DNA from: JAWPMT01 sp965229785
GTDB taxonomy: Bacteria; Bacteroidota; Bacteroidia; Cytophagales; Cyclobacteriaceae
Reading direction: 5' to 3'
Assembly: GCA_965229785.1 (NCBI GenBank)
Contig: CBDDJS010000001.1
Span: forward strand, 4,030,001 to 4,094,000
Length of the DNA stretch: 64,000 bases
This document shows positions 18,301 to 27,422 of the stretch, in pieces. The translations under genes and the position numbers were made by a program. The notes under the pieces are model-generated. The model had not been told where the DNA came from. It ran no database searches and worked only from the letters and a program-made list of their open reading frames with translations. Within the stretch, counting starts at the first letter, position 1. The number at the start of each line of letters is the position of its first letter.

Positions 18301-18461
18301 GTCTTTATCATCTGGTGAATGTGCCTGACTCCCTCAATTTTTGACTTCACCTTGACTATTTCAGGTTCTACTTTCCTGTTTTTTGCTACCCAAATTGACG
18401 TAAACGCAAAAACAGCCAACAATGTAATAGCCAAAATCAGTCTACTCCTTCTCATTTCCAT
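15333..18461 (-). CDS. BNR/sortilin-like beta-propeller protein with T9SS tail
   Basis: A 1042-residue protein with an N-terminal membrane signal. It carries many BNR/Asp-box repeats (patterns such as TTDQGDNWTN, SLDGGLTWA, STDKGESWKE, SEDAGATWEE), as in VPS10/sortilin-type and glycosidase-like propellers. The centre (about residues 400-570) is a separate beta-rich insert. The C-terminus has a T9SS type A sorting domain (IYPNPSRGEFSV). It is expected at the cell surface or in the medium; binding or enzymatic role unknown. Confidence 0.85.
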   Translation of the reverse strand: MEMRRSRLILAITLLAVFAFTSIWVAKNRKVEPEIVKVKSKIEGVRHIHQMIKTKTGEEEIGYPDEYLSLALAKNFERSKNQARTSNDIPWVERGPGNIGGRTRTLLVDAADATGNTWVIGTAGGGIWRTTDQGDNWTNVSPTIPNLSVVTIAQSPSNPSIVYAGTGEGGLGGNYVNGYGILKSLDGGLTWALLSSTSGENAGNFLNTNRIIVHPDNANLVYAGTSNGIGQAFTASVMKSEDGGLSWTEILDANARVQQLAFDPDDSNTIYASLIVRGLLKSTDGGETWKTTPLATIVAASGGSIERTEFAISPSNPNKIYASVSYVARSGSGLYWSTDKGESWKEIRDPSEEGTDFLVQGEYDNCIVVDPENENRVFWGGVTLWTGLVDPNAIGESTRDFAGVDQEGTESFLDFVTFNNGTHFNNSFLINNSRITPNLEVRFGGLSQKAHRFFVPEGRTSGVPDNEYEYQDYIDVPFEVWDTDANQQLMVSFRDQSRDGAFNLNPREQDDDESMNREYLFIHNRPYDSENPDPELTVNGGQEIDQLIFIWPTLADGATWDAENLPESILRIKFNEIEFQGGVINQLGGNNSIHVDHHFLTFAGNRLISVNDGGVGFSTNNGLSFTEKELGLVTTQYYGADKKPGEAIYIGGTQDNDVHLSGSNPDAASIWDDNAFTQFFADGFEVVWNRDGQRILATNQNNFIFRSEDAGATWEEATTGISDSDLFGGDPDTPFFTKVAYSKLGDDRAYAVSDNGVWFTENFGVRWRVSLIPTQFDGFMDVEVSDVDVNVVWAGGAMDENRKLHVSTDAGESFNAVNVYAAFPDKGNITTIVPDPNDRETAYVLFSQAAEPKIIKTTDMGQTWTDISGFVDGESTAGFPDVGTFSLLVFPDPDRIWAGTEIGVFETLDGGASWNILPNDFPAVAVWDMKVVDGEVVMATHGRGIWTADLGIDYPNQELQLVLNTDTPLERDPMIYPNPSRGEFSVINEGEPIDRLEIWSLEGKLIQTFTEPQSTYSLNNKGLFVTRIHRKGEIITGKLLID

Positions 18462-18536
18462 ACGATAACTCTAATTACACATTCGATACCTATACGGCAT
18501 CTGACTAATAAATGGATGCCTCGCCATCCGGTTTCA

Positions 18537-19220
18537 TTAAATTATTGAATTGATAAAGTCCGCTAACTTCATCATATCCTGATCAGCAGTAAAATCCGTG
18601 CCTGAATTTTTTACGAACTTTTTCACTTGGTCATAATAGCTTGTCCCTTTGAAAGACTTTAGTTTCTTTGAAAGGTCCAGCACCCCCTTCTCCTTTAAAT
18701 CAAGGAAGTACTTTACTTTTTGTCGCAGGGTGTAATTTCTACTGCCCGTATCCAAAGCCTCATTGTAATTCGGTTTGATCAACTGAATTGTTACTGTTTT
18801 GTATAGAATCGTTTTGTCTTCTTTTAACACGATCGCCATTGCACTTTCGGGAGTAGCAGACGATTTCAGTTTGTAATCCATTACACGGATATCTTCGAAT
18901 ACCGCAGAATCAATTTTCGAGTAGTTTATCGAGTACAAATTGTCCTTGATGTCCACTACCACTGCCTGATTGATGAGGTCTATATTCGCATTTTCAATTT
19001 TATAAGTTCCAGTACCCTCTCGCAGGTAGATCACAGCACTTTTTGATTCTCCAAAATATAAGTAATCGCCTTCAATCTCAGGATTGGGAGCATAGGTGTC
19101 CAGATAGGCCAATGTTCCTGAATTCTTGATTTTCAGGGATGCATCGTTACTAATTTGCCCAAAAGCCACGGCGGAAACGACCATTGCGGCCATTGCCAGG
19201 TAAGATCTTAATGATTTCAT
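18537..19220 (-). CDS. Secreted protein, unknown function
   Basis: A 227-residue protein with a clear signal peptide ending AVAFGQ. The mature N-terminal part is beta-rich and the C-terminal ~70 residues are helical and Lys-rich. No family is recognised. It lies between the SusC/D operon terminator and the BNR gene on the same strand. Confidence 0.55.
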   Translation of the reverse strand: MKSLRSYLAMAAMVVSAVAFGQISNDASLKIKNSGTLAYLDTYAPNPEIEGDYLYFGESKSAVIYLREGTGTYKIENANIDLINQAVVVDIKDNLYSINYSKIDSAVFEDIRVMDYKLKSSATPESAMAIVLKEDKTILYKTVTIQLIKPNYNEALDTGSRNYTLRQKVKYFLDLKEKGVLDLSKKLKSFKGTSYYDQVKKFVKNSGTDFTADQDMMKLADFINSII

Positions 19221-19254
19221 TCTTTAATTATTGAGTTTCTTAATAGACATAAAT

Positions 19255-19291
19255 AAAAAAAGCACTCACAAATATGCAAGTGCTTTTTTTC
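19255..19291. terminator. Bidirectional rho-independent terminator
   Basis: AGCACT (19261-19266) pairs with AGTGCT (19279-19284). The hairpin is flanked by A7 on one side and T7 on the other, so it can act on either strand. In context it ends the SusC-SusD-lipoprotein transcript. Confidence 0.85.
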
Positions 19292-19311
19292 ATAACGTGA
19301 ACGGATGCAGA

Positions 19312-19875
19312 TTAATCTACGTCCGCAATATTTACAGTTGCTACACGCAACATATCTAATCCACCTCTTCCGATAGCAAGGGTTTCAGAACCACGTGTTG
19401 CTCCGGTAATAGTAACGATAAGTTGCTTATCACCATCAACAGCGCCATCAGTAAGTAATTCAACTGGAATGGTACCTCGATCTGTGAAGGCCACACCACC
19501 AGTTACTTCAGTTCCTGCCTGATTGATGTTGTGCGTGATCGTCGTGGTTCCACCTTGTGCAGTAGCACCATCAACGTTGAAGTCAACACCAAATACAGCA
19601 TCACCACTGAATTCATAAGTTACAGTGATGTCTTCCAAAGTACCAATAGGAGCCTCAACGATCAAGTGTAAAACAGGATCAGTACTTGAGCAATCGCTGT
19701 TATTTGAAGCTTCACATACAGCATCATCAGGTCTTACAGCTTCAACACCAGGAGCATCAAAAGCGATATACTCCGGCAAAGCCTCAAGGTTCCCAATGTC
19801 ATTGTCATCCAAATCAAAGCCATCACATGCAACCAGTACACATGCAGCTATTACGATATAAATTAAATTTTTCAT
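19312..19875 (-). CDS. Surface lipoprotein of the SusC/SusD operon
   Basis: A 187-residue protein with lipobox (LVAC) followed by an acidic stretch (DGFDLDDND), which resembles the surface-export signal of Bacteroidota lipoproteins. The mature part is beta-rich with a Calx-beta-like feel (VTYEFSGDAVFGVDF, then GDKQLIVTITGA). It lies 18 bases downstream of the SusD gene. It probably binds or presents the same substrate as the SusC/D pair. Confidence 0.7.
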   Translation of the reverse strand: MKNLIYIVIAACVLVACDGFDLDDNDIGNLEALPEYIAFDAPGVEAVRPDDAVCEASNNSDCSSTDPVLHLIVEAPIGTLEDITVTYEFSGDAVFGVDFNVDGATAQGGTTTITHNINQAGTEVTGGVAFTDRGTIPVELLTDGAVDGDKQLIVTITGATRGSETLAIGRGGLDMLRVATVNIADVD

Positions 19876-19893
19876 CTTAAATTCTTATTACGT

Positions 19894-21327
19894 CTATTCT
19901 GGGAATGCAACCATATTCACAGCATTGTCCACTTTCGCGGCAGGAATATTTGCGTTAGCAGAAATTTCTGCCGGCGCATAGGTGAACCTTTCCAGGATAC
20001 CATTAATGGTAGCACCTGGTACCGCATCCATTGCTGGCCATCGGTTTCTCCTTACGGTATTCCATGCAACAACAGGACGCATGAACGTTTCAAGGTATTG
20101 TTGCTCGTAGATCTGATTCATGGTAACACCAGTAAATGTTGCCACGAAAGCATCGATATCGGCGGTAGGGATGGTAGCAGTCGCACCATCAATCGCTCCA
20201 CCGTAATATTCCAATGCTTGTCGAACACCCGCTTGTGTCAAGGCATCCACATCACCGGCAACGTCACCATCAAGCGCCAACTCTGCACGATACAAGTTGA
20301 CCTCAGCTGGAGTGTACCATACTGCTGGCAAAGTGTATCGGCACATGTCATCAGAAATTACTGCCCCGAATGCACCAAATGAGAAGCTTCCCATTGGTGG
20401 ATTGTCATAATCATCCCCACCGTTGATGTCAGTCAGGAAGATGTCTGTTCGAGGATCGTTATTGTCTACTAACAGATTTCTCAGTACTGGAGAGGGAGCA
20501 TAAACACCCACCACTTCATTACTAGGAGTACCAAAGAAAGTATTATTCAAATCCGCAAATGCATTCTGATTACCAGGAGTATCGAAGAATGGGAAGCTTG
20601 CAACATGAGACAAGTCTGTGATCAACGGTCTTGAAAGCACATCATTAATTCTCGGCAAAGCATAACCAGAATCGAAATTTCTGATGATCATCAAGATTCT
20701 CAACTGCAAAGAGTTTGCAAATCTTTCCCAAAGTGCCATGTCACCACTGTAAATGAAATCCTCAGTTCCAATTTGGAAACCATCAGCAGGGATAGCTCCA
20801 ATCAATGCAACTGCTTCATCCAGCATATCAACGGTACCTTTCAGTACAGTCTCCTGCGTATCAAACTGAGGAGAAGAGAATTGCTGTCCATCCAACGCTT
20901 CCGTGAAAGGAATATCCTCATAAATCACCGTCAATTCGTAGAAAGCCAAAGCTTTCAAAATCACTGCAAATGCAGTTACGCTGTTTCGGATCTCTCCGGC
21001 TGCTCTTGCATCTTGCTCCAACAAAATCAGGTTACCCAGCATCAAGTTATAGTACATGAACCAGGTATTACCTGTCAAGAAACTTGTTGTGGTACCCGCT
21101 CTGGGAGAGTTAAAACAAGCAGAGAAGTGTTGAGAAACATCCATGATTCTCGTTCCAAGCTCCGTTTGCTTTCTCGCTTCATAGGCAGCAAGTACAAATG
21201 GAATTACCGTCCGTGCATCTGCTTCTGTCGCTGCAAGCGGATCAGTATTTATGTCCAATTTCTCTTCGCAGCTAAACGATCCGAAAAGGATCATTGCCGC
21301 GACAAAATATATTGATATTTTTTTCAT
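19894..21327 (-). CDS. SusD/RagB-family outer-membrane lipoprotein
   Basis: A 477-residue SusD-like protein with lipobox (FGSFSC) and the usual N-terminal pattern (EEKLDINTDPLAATEAD). SusD proteins cap the SusC barrel and bind ligand at the surface. The helical TPR-like framework is visible (LAFYELTVIYEDIPFTEA; LALYELTVIY-type repeats). The nutrient cannot be deduced because no glycosidase or peptidase is adjacent. It follows SusC by 12 bases. Confidence 0.93.
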   Translation of the reverse strand: MKKISIYFVAAMILFGSFSCEEKLDINTDPLAATEADARTVIPFVLAAYEARKQTELGTRIMDVSQHFSACFNSPRAGTTTSFLTGNTWFMYYNLMLGNLILLEQDARAAGEIRNSVTAFAVILKALAFYELTVIYEDIPFTEALDGQQFSSPQFDTQETVLKGTVDMLDEAVALIGAIPADGFQIGTEDFIYSGDMALWERFANSLQLRILMIIRNFDSGYALPRINDVLSRPLITDLSHVASFPFFDTPGNQNAFADLNNTFFGTPSNEVVGVYAPSPVLRNLLVDNNDPRTDIFLTDINGGDDYDNPPMGSFSFGAFGAVISDDMCRYTLPAVWYTPAEVNLYRAELALDGDVAGDVDALTQAGVRQALEYYGGAIDGATATIPTADIDAFVATFTGVTMNQIYEQQYLETFMRPVVAWNTVRRNRWPAMDAVPGATINGILERFTYAPAEISANANIPAAKVDNAVNMVAFPE

Positions 21328-21339
21328 CTTTTATTCGAA

Positions 21340-24300
21340 TTAGAATGTGAGACGTAGGTTTCCACCAAAACTTCTCGTAGAAGGAGTAACGTTTCTCTCA
21401 ACACCGAAACCATCTGCTCCAGAACCAAATAAGTTTGCTTCAGGATCGATATGTGGCACTTTAGAATAAAGTAGCGCCAGGTTTCTGGCTTCAAATCCAA
21501 TTTGAACACCTTTGATCGGTGAATTGGCGAATAAAGAAGAAGGCAAGCTGTAAGACACAAGTACCTCTCTCAACTTGATGTAAGTCGCATCGAAAATAGT
21601 CGCTTCAGAAATACTATTATCGTCAAGGCTCTGCCAGTAGCTCTGTGTAGATCTTACAGGAACATCATTGTCTCTGAATGTTCCGTCACCGTTATCGATT
21701 ACGGCTTCTCTATCGATGAACGTTCCTTCTCTGTTAGCTAAGGTCTCTTCGGTCAAACCACCAGTCCACAAACCGTTTACAGTTGCAGAACGGAATTTTC
21801 CACCGTGAGAATAGTCGATCGTGAAACCAAGGTTGATACCTTTCCAGCTGAAGTTGTTATTCCAACCCATGATGAATTCAGGCATTACACTGCCAAATTC
21901 CTTAGCATCGCCAGCAACTCTCTGACCTGTCAGTTCGTTGACAACTGGTCGTCCGGAAACGCTATCACGCAAGAAAGGAATACCAGAAAGCTGGAATTCT
22001 TTACCTGGGATGGCTACTACTTGCAAGCTGTTGAATGCACTGGCAATCACAAATCGATCAAGACCATCGGTCAATGAAACTACTTTAGATTCAACCGCAC
22101 TGAAGTTTACAGTAGTTCTCCATGAGAAATCACCAGCATCAAGGATATCAACGTTCAAAGACAATTCAACTCCTTTGTTAGTTACCTCTCCAGAGTTGAT
22201 CGCTGCAGTAGAGAAACCAGTACTAGGAGATACTGCCGCACCGAAGAACTGATCAATGGTAGAAGAACTGAAGTATGTCGCATCAATTCCAACTTTTCCG
22301 TCGAAGAACCCTAATTCAGTTCCAACTTCCCAACCTGTTTTTTCCTCAGGTCTCAAGGCAGCGTTAGGAATTCGGTTGGTTTTAGCAAAAGCCAACTGTC
22401 CATTATAAGGGAAGTTCAGGTTCAATCCGTACTGACCATTTGCCTGGACAGATGGGAAGAATCTAAAGTCAGCCTGATACGCTGCTGCGTCATTACCGAT
22501 TTGCGCCCAACTTGCTCTGATCTTACCGTATGAAAGGATGTTGTTAGCAATTCCAAATGCATCGGTGAATACAAAAGCAGTACTGATCGATGGGTAGAAA
22601 TAAGAGTTATTCGTCAACGGAAGTGTTGAAGACCAGTCATTACGTGCTGTAGCGGTTACAGTTAACCAGTTCTTGTAAGTGAACTGAGCTTCTCCGAAAA
22701 CACCATATAATCTTACTTCACTGAACCCTCTTGTAGGAGCGTTAACTGCCGCGTTGGCAGGAGCAAACAATCCAGCAATAGTCAAATCAGTAGCGGCATT
22801 TGTTTCGCTAATGAAAATTCGCTCGTTGTATTGCGTACCCGCAAGAACATTTACGTTAATGTCCTCATTAACAGGAATGTTGTAGTTAATGATACCATCG
22901 ATGGTCAACTGTCGACGGTTGATGTTATCAACGGTGAAGTCTCCATTAACTCGTCCAAGTGTTCCTTTTGCGTTAGAAATGAATCGGTTATCCTGGATGT
23001 AGTCATAACCCACTCGTCCCTTGATAGTAAGGTTCTCGATTGGCGTAAAATCAATAGAGTAGTTACCTAAAAATCTCGCCAGGCTTTGATCACTTCTGTT
23101 CTGTCTTCTAGTCCAGAATGGGTTGTTAGTAGACTGCTCGATAATACCGATTTGATTTCCATTAGCGTCAGCGTAATCATGGAAATCTTTGAAATCAATG
23201 GATCGGCCGAAAACATTCAGACCTACAATGTTCGGGTTGTTAGCTCCCTGAACACCAGTACCCCGGTTATTCGAACGAATGAATTGAACATTAAATCTTG
23301 AGCTCAAGTTTTCCGAATGTCTGAACCCTGCGTTAAGATTTGTTGTCAATCTGTCCAGGTTGGCTCCTGGTAGAATTCCTTCCTGATTCAAAGAAGTAAT
23401 ACTCAATCTGTAATCGCCTCTGTCGCTCGCGTCAGAAATTGACAGGTTGTTGATTACAGTAGTACCTGTGTGGAAGAAATCTTTATAATTCTCATCCTGA
23501 GAAGTCAATGCTTCGTTAACACCCAAGATATTGTTCCATCGAACTTGATTCTGGAAAGGCTCACCCCAAGAAGAAGTAAACGTCGAAGAATCGTACTTAC
23601 CTAAAAATCCGTTAGAATATTGATTTTGGTAATCTGGAACAGTGAAAAGCTCATCCGCTCTGAAAGAAGTATTGAATACAACACTTGGAGAACCAGATTT
23701 AGACTTTTTACCTTTTTTAGTAGTTACAACGATAACACCACCTGCTGCTCTTGAACCGTACAACGCAGCAGCCGCGCCACCTTTCAATACGTTGATAGAC
23801 TCAATGTCATCAGGGTTCAACAGACCGGCGTTGTTACCGAAATCTCTTGCACCGGCAATTCTACTTCCTGTAGCATCCTGAGCATCCGAAATCGGCACCC
23901 CATCAACTACCCAAAGTGGTGTATTTCTACCTGTAAGAGACGAAACTCCTCTAATAACGATTTTGGCAGAACCACCAAGGTTACCTGAAGATCTTCCAAT
24001 CTGAACTCCAGTGACTTTACCCTGAAGCGCATTTACGATATTCGTTTCTCTCGCTTTTACCAGTTCATCGCTTTGGATTCCTGAAATCGCGTAACCGATG
24101 CTTCTGGCTTCTCTTTCGATACCCAGTGCAGTTACAACTACAGTTTCAAGCTCCTGAACATCAGAAGTCATGGCCACATCAATTACTGATCGTGATCCAA
24201 TCTCAACTTCTTGAGAAACTAAACCGATAAAAGAGTAGATAAGCACCCCGCCTTCAGCAGGCACGGTGAGACGATAATTACCATCCAAATCTGAGGTAGT

Positions 24301-24456
24301 ACCAGTCGTTGTACCTTTCAGTACCACGTTTACTCCGGGGATAGGCCCCCCATCCTCAGCGGATGTGATTGCTCCGCTTACTGTTCTTTCCTGCGCGAAA
24401 ACTGACGCGATCGCACAAAAAGAGAACAGCAAACTAAATAGTAGTTTTCTCTTCAT
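21340..24456 (-). CDS. SusC/RagA-family TonB-dependent receptor
   Basis: The outer-membrane import channel of the SusCD pair, 1038 residues from the chosen start. It has a signal peptide (MKRKLLFSLLF...FAQ), a carboxypeptidase-D-like domain (VSGAITSAEDGGPIPGVNV), a plug with the SusC signature (RNTPLWVVDGVPI) and a long barrel ending in LRLTF. ATG 24456 is chosen because the signal peptide begins there; the upstream 26 codons are open but not signal-like. Import is driven by TonB through the plug. Confidence 0.95.
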   Translation of the reverse strand: MKRKLLFSLLFSFCAIASVFAQERTVSGAITSAEDGGPIPGVNVVLKGTTTGTTSDLDGNYRLTVPAEGGVLIYSFIGLVSQEVEIGSRSVIDVAMTSDVQELETVVVTALGIEREARSIGYAISGIQSDELVKARETNIVNALQGKVTGVQIGRSSGNLGGSAKIVIRGVSSLTGRNTPLWVVDGVPISDAQDATGSRIAGARDFGNNAGLLNPDDIESINVLKGGAAAALYGSRAAGGVIVVTTKKGKKSKSGSPSVVFNTSFRADELFTVPDYQNQYSNGFLGKYDSSTFTSSWGEPFQNQVRWNNILGVNEALTSQDENYKDFFHTGTTVINNLSISDASDRGDYRLSITSLNQEGILPGANLDRLTTNLNAGFRHSENLSSRFNVQFIRSNNRGTGVQGANNPNIVGLNVFGRSIDFKDFHDYADANGNQIGIIEQSTNNPFWTRRQNRSDQSLARFLGNYSIDFTPIENLTIKGRVGYDYIQDNRFISNAKGTLGRVNGDFTVDNINRRQLTIDGIINYNIPVNEDINVNVLAGTQYNERIFISETNAATDLTIAGLFAPANAAVNAPTRGFSEVRLYGVFGEAQFTYKNWLTVTATARNDWSSTLPLTNNSYFYPSISTAFVFTDAFGIANNILSYGKIRASWAQIGNDAAAYQADFRFFPSVQANGQYGLNLNFPYNGQLAFAKTNRIPNAALRPEEKTGWEVGTELGFFDGKVGIDATYFSSSTIDQFFGAAVSPSTGFSTAAINSGEVTNKGVELSLNVDILDAGDFSWRTTVNFSAVESKVVSLTDGLDRFVIASAFNSLQVVAIPGKEFQLSGIPFLRDSVSGRPVVNELTGQRVAGDAKEFGSVMPEFIMGWNNNFSWKGINLGFTIDYSHGGKFRSATVNGLWTGGLTEETLANREGTFIDREAVIDNGDGTFRDNDVPVRSTQSYWQSLDDNSISEATIFDATYIKLREVLVSYSLPSSLFANSPIKGVQIGFEARNLALLYSKVPHIDPEANLFGSGADGFGVERNVTPSTRSFGGNLRLTF

Positions 24457-24544
24457 AAAAACACATTTGATTAGTAAAACTTTTAACACATTGGTGAGCA
24501 ACAATTCAGGCAACGCAAAACCTAAATCGAACAATTACTCGCAC

Positions 24545-24552
24545 CAAATATA
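24545..24552 (-). promoter_or_regulatory. Possible Bacteroidota -7 element of the susC promoter
   Basis: TATATTTG on the minus strand matches the TAnnTTTG consensus about 90 bases upstream of the susC ATG. No clear -33 TTG at the right spacing was seen. The rest of the 24457-24769 gap holds only the hppA terminator. Confidence 0.4.
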
Positions 24553-24710
24553 TATCGGTTTAACAACTTATAACATATCTGGAAGACCTAAATATTGAGA
24601 TAATGTTATGTTTTGGTCATATTATCACACCCTGGATGAGAATAAAATAGGGAATTTGCAACCTACACAACACTTTAATTCTTTTAATCCAGATATTGCT
24701 CCAGATACCA

Positions 24711-24742
24711 AAAAAAAGCCCCAGGCCAATTGACCCGGGGCT
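24711..24742 (-). terminator. Rho-independent terminator of hppA
   Basis: The arms AGCCCCAGG and CCCGGGGCT pair with one mismatch around an ~8-base loop, followed on the minus strand by a T run. It lies 28 bases beyond the hppA stop. Confidence 0.85.
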
Positions 24743-24769
24743 TTCTGTACAACTCTATGAATGAGGTCG

Positions 24770-27160
24770 TTACCTTATTTCATCAAGTTTGGCATCAATT
24801 TCTTCCTTAGTTCCGGTTAGCACTGTGGTAGCCGTTTTTTCTTCCCCGTTTTCCACCGTTTTAGTGATCACGGTCGCTTCATAATTATTTCCTTCCGTGG
24901 CAGTCATTTCTACTTTGACCTCTTTGGAGGTAAATGATTCTGACATGCCTTCGTCATTCATGGCTACGGTGACGGTGATCTCATCTTCATTTTGAGCATG
25001 ATGGCCATTACCATAGATCTCTCCAAGGATCGGAGCGATCACCAGTCCCACCAAACAAGTCAATTTGATCAAAATATTCATGGAAGGTCCAGAGGTGTCT
25101 TTGAATGGATCACCCACCGTATCTCCAGTAACTGCTGCCTTATGAGCATCAGATCCTTTGTAGGTCATCTCTCCATCGATCATCACACCTGCTTCGAAAC
25201 TTTTCTTCGCATTGTCCCAGGCACCACCGGCGTTGTTTTGGAAGATCGCCCAAAGTACACCGGATACGGCCACACCCGCCATATAACTTCCAAGTGCTTC
25301 TGGCCCCATCGCAAAACCAATGATAATGGGAGAGATAATGGTGATTGCTCCCGGCAACATCATTTCTTTCAGTGCTGCCTGTGTGGAAATGTCGACACAT
25401 TTACCATATTCAGGCTTGCCAGTTCCTTCCATGATACCAGGAATCTCTTTGAACTGACGTCTTACTTCTTTCACCATTTCCATCGCCGCTTTTCCAACCG
25501 ATCTCATCGCTAAAGCTGAGAATACCACTGGAATCATACCGCCAACAAATAAGGCAGCCAATACATCTGCTTTGAAAATATTGATCCCATCAATTCCGGT
25601 GAATGTAACGTAGGCTGCAAACAGAGCAAGTGCAGTCAAAGCTGCAGATGCAATGGCAAATCCTTTTCCAATAGCAGCAGTCGTATTTCCTACAGAATCA
25701 AGAATATCTGTTTTTTCCCGTACATCTTCAGGAAGCTCACTCATTTCGGCAATTCCACCTGCATTATCCGCAATAGGTCCAAAAGCATCAATCGCAAGTT
25801 GCATCGCAGTGGTCGCCATCATCGCTGAGGCAGCAATTCCTACACCATAAAAACCAGCTAAAGCATATGCACCCCAGATCGCACCTGCAAAAAGGAGAAT
25901 AGGGCCAAAAGTGGAAATCATACCAGTGGAAAGGCCTGCAATGATGTTGGTAGCAGCTCCGGTAGCAGAATTCTGCACAATATCTAAAACAGGTTTTTTA
26001 CCAAGTCCTGTATAATACTCTGTCATGTAGGAAATCAATCCACCTACAGCGAGCCCTACCAATACAGCATAGAATACATGACGTGAGGTGATGGTCTTAG
26101 CGCCTTCTCCAAAGAAGGTCATGGTCATTTCCGCTGGCAAAAGTAAGTCGATGATAAACCAACAAGCTACGGCAGTGAGAATGATCGATCCCCAGTTTCC
26201 TTTGTTCAGGGCCGCTTGTACTTCAGGCTCTTTGGCGCCATCGTTGCCTACTTTGATCACCATCGATCCAAGAATAGAAAAAATGATCCCAAGTCCGGCG
26301 ATTACCAAAGGCAACAGAATCGGTCCGATTCCATTGAAAGCATCTGTAATGGATCCGCCCATGTCACGAATCACATAGTTACCCAATACCATAGATGCCA
26401 ATACGGTCGCTACATAAGAACCAAAAAGGTCAGCACCCATTCCGGCAACATCCCCTACATTATCACCCACATTATCAGCGATGGTTGCAGGGTTACGAGG
26501 ATCATCCTCAGGAATTCCTGCTTCTACCTTACCTACCAGGTCAGCTCCAACGTCAGCCGCTTTTGTATAAATACCTCCACCAACACGGGCAAAAAGTGCA
26601 ATAGACTCAGCTCCCAATGAGAATCCGGCCAGGGCTTCCAAAACAACAGTCATGTCGTTTACGCCATTGGAAGTCCAGCTTCCGCCCATGAACCAGTGAA
26701 ACAATAGAATAAAGAGTATGCTCAGTCCGAATACAGCAAGACCTGCCACACCCAGTCCCATCACCATTCCGCCAGAGAACGATACGTTCAAGGCTTTAGG
26801 CAAACTACTTCTGGCAGCCTGTGTAGTTCTGACGTTCGCAGCAGTGGCAATTCGCATACCAATATTTCCTGCCAATGCAGAGAATATTGCACCGATGACA
26901 AATGCAACGACAATAAACCAGTGGGTTGTATCTACGATCGTGGAAACCACGGCCAACAAAATACCAGCAATCACCACGAAAATGGCCAGCACGCGGTACT
27001 CGGCGGAAAGGAAGGCCAATGCCCCTTCTCTTATGTAGGTAGCAAGCTCCTCCATCTTGTTATCGCCTGCATCCTGGCTATTTACCCATTTGGCCTTCAC
27101 GACCATGACAAGCAAGCCAATCAGTCCCAGTACTGGCACCGAATAAATCAAGTAGTTCAT
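24770..27160 (-). CDS. hppA: Membrane-bound ion-pumping pyrophosphatase with extra C-terminal domain
   Basis: A 796-residue membrane pyrophosphatase that couples PPi hydrolysis to H+ and/or Na+ pumping. The active-site motifs are visible: DVGADLVGKVEAGIPEDDPR with the following NVGDNVGDVAG, and a distal DNAKKSFE...DTVGDPFKDTSGP. The stretch GNTTAAIGKG has Ala at the position that is Lys in K+-independent enzymes, so it is probably K+-dependent. After the last helix (~residue 724) the usual family ends, but here ~70 residues follow that are Thr/Glu-rich and beta-patterned (DEITVTVAMND to the stop). That tail should face the periplasm. Confidence 0.95.
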   Translation of the reverse strand: MNYLIYSVPVLGLIGLLVMVVKAKWVNSQDAGDNKMEELATYIREGALAFLSAEYRVLAIFVVIAGILLAVVSTIVDTTHWFIVVAFVIGAIFSALAGNIGMRIATAANVRTTQAARSSLPKALNVSFSGGMVMGLGVAGLAVFGLSILFILLFHWFMGGSWTSNGVNDMTVVLEALAGFSLGAESIALFARVGGGIYTKAADVGADLVGKVEAGIPEDDPRNPATIADNVGDNVGDVAGMGADLFGSYVATVLASMVLGNYVIRDMGGSITDAFNGIGPILLPLVIAGLGIIFSILGSMVIKVGNDGAKEPEVQAALNKGNWGSIILTAVACWFIIDLLLPAEMTMTFFGEGAKTITSRHVFYAVLVGLAVGGLISYMTEYYTGLGKKPVLDIVQNSATGAATNIIAGLSTGMISTFGPILLFAGAIWGAYALAGFYGVGIAASAMMATTAMQLAIDAFGPIADNAGGIAEMSELPEDVREKTDILDSVGNTTAAIGKGFAIASAALTALALFAAYVTFTGIDGINIFKADVLAALFVGGMIPVVFSALAMRSVGKAAMEMVKEVRRQFKEIPGIMEGTGKPEYGKCVDISTQAALKEMMLPGAITIISPIIIGFAMGPEALGSYMAGVAVSGVLWAIFQNNAGGAWDNAKKSFEAGVMIDGEMTYKGSDAHKAAVTGDTVGDPFKDTSGPSMNILIKLTCLVGLVIAPILGEIYGNGHHAQNEDEITVTVAMNDEGMSESFTSKEVKVEMTATEGNNYEATVITKTVENGEEKTATTVLTGTKEEIDAKLDEIR

Positions 27161-27283
27161 AAGTTTTTAGAATTTCTGCAACGGTCCATCAATCTTCTCT
27201 TCCTTGAGTTCCTTATCTCGTTAATTGACTTTTGAATATCGTTCTTTTCACGACCGTTAGGTTGCCTTTTTGAAAATGTCGTG

Positions 27284-27291
27284 CAAAGATA
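27284..27291 (-). promoter_or_regulatory. Possible -7 element of the hppA promoter
   Basis: TATCTTTG on the minus strand fits TAnnTTTG, ~125 bases upstream of the hppA ATG. A -33 TTG was not clear. Otherwise the 27161-27422 gap shows nothing. Confidence 0.4.
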
Positions 27292-27422
27292 TAGGAATGA
27301 TGAAATTATAAAAACGTGAAGCAGATGATATGAATCTGAAGGAGTCCTCTGGCATACTCCTAACTTATATATACGAGTTCAGGAACCAGGGGATTGATCA
27401 CGAATTCCCGATAATTTATTAT

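Noticed and set aside
21340..24534. Longer start of the SusC gene at 24534
   Set aside because: The extra 26 residues are not signal-like; ATG 24456 begins a proper signal peptide.
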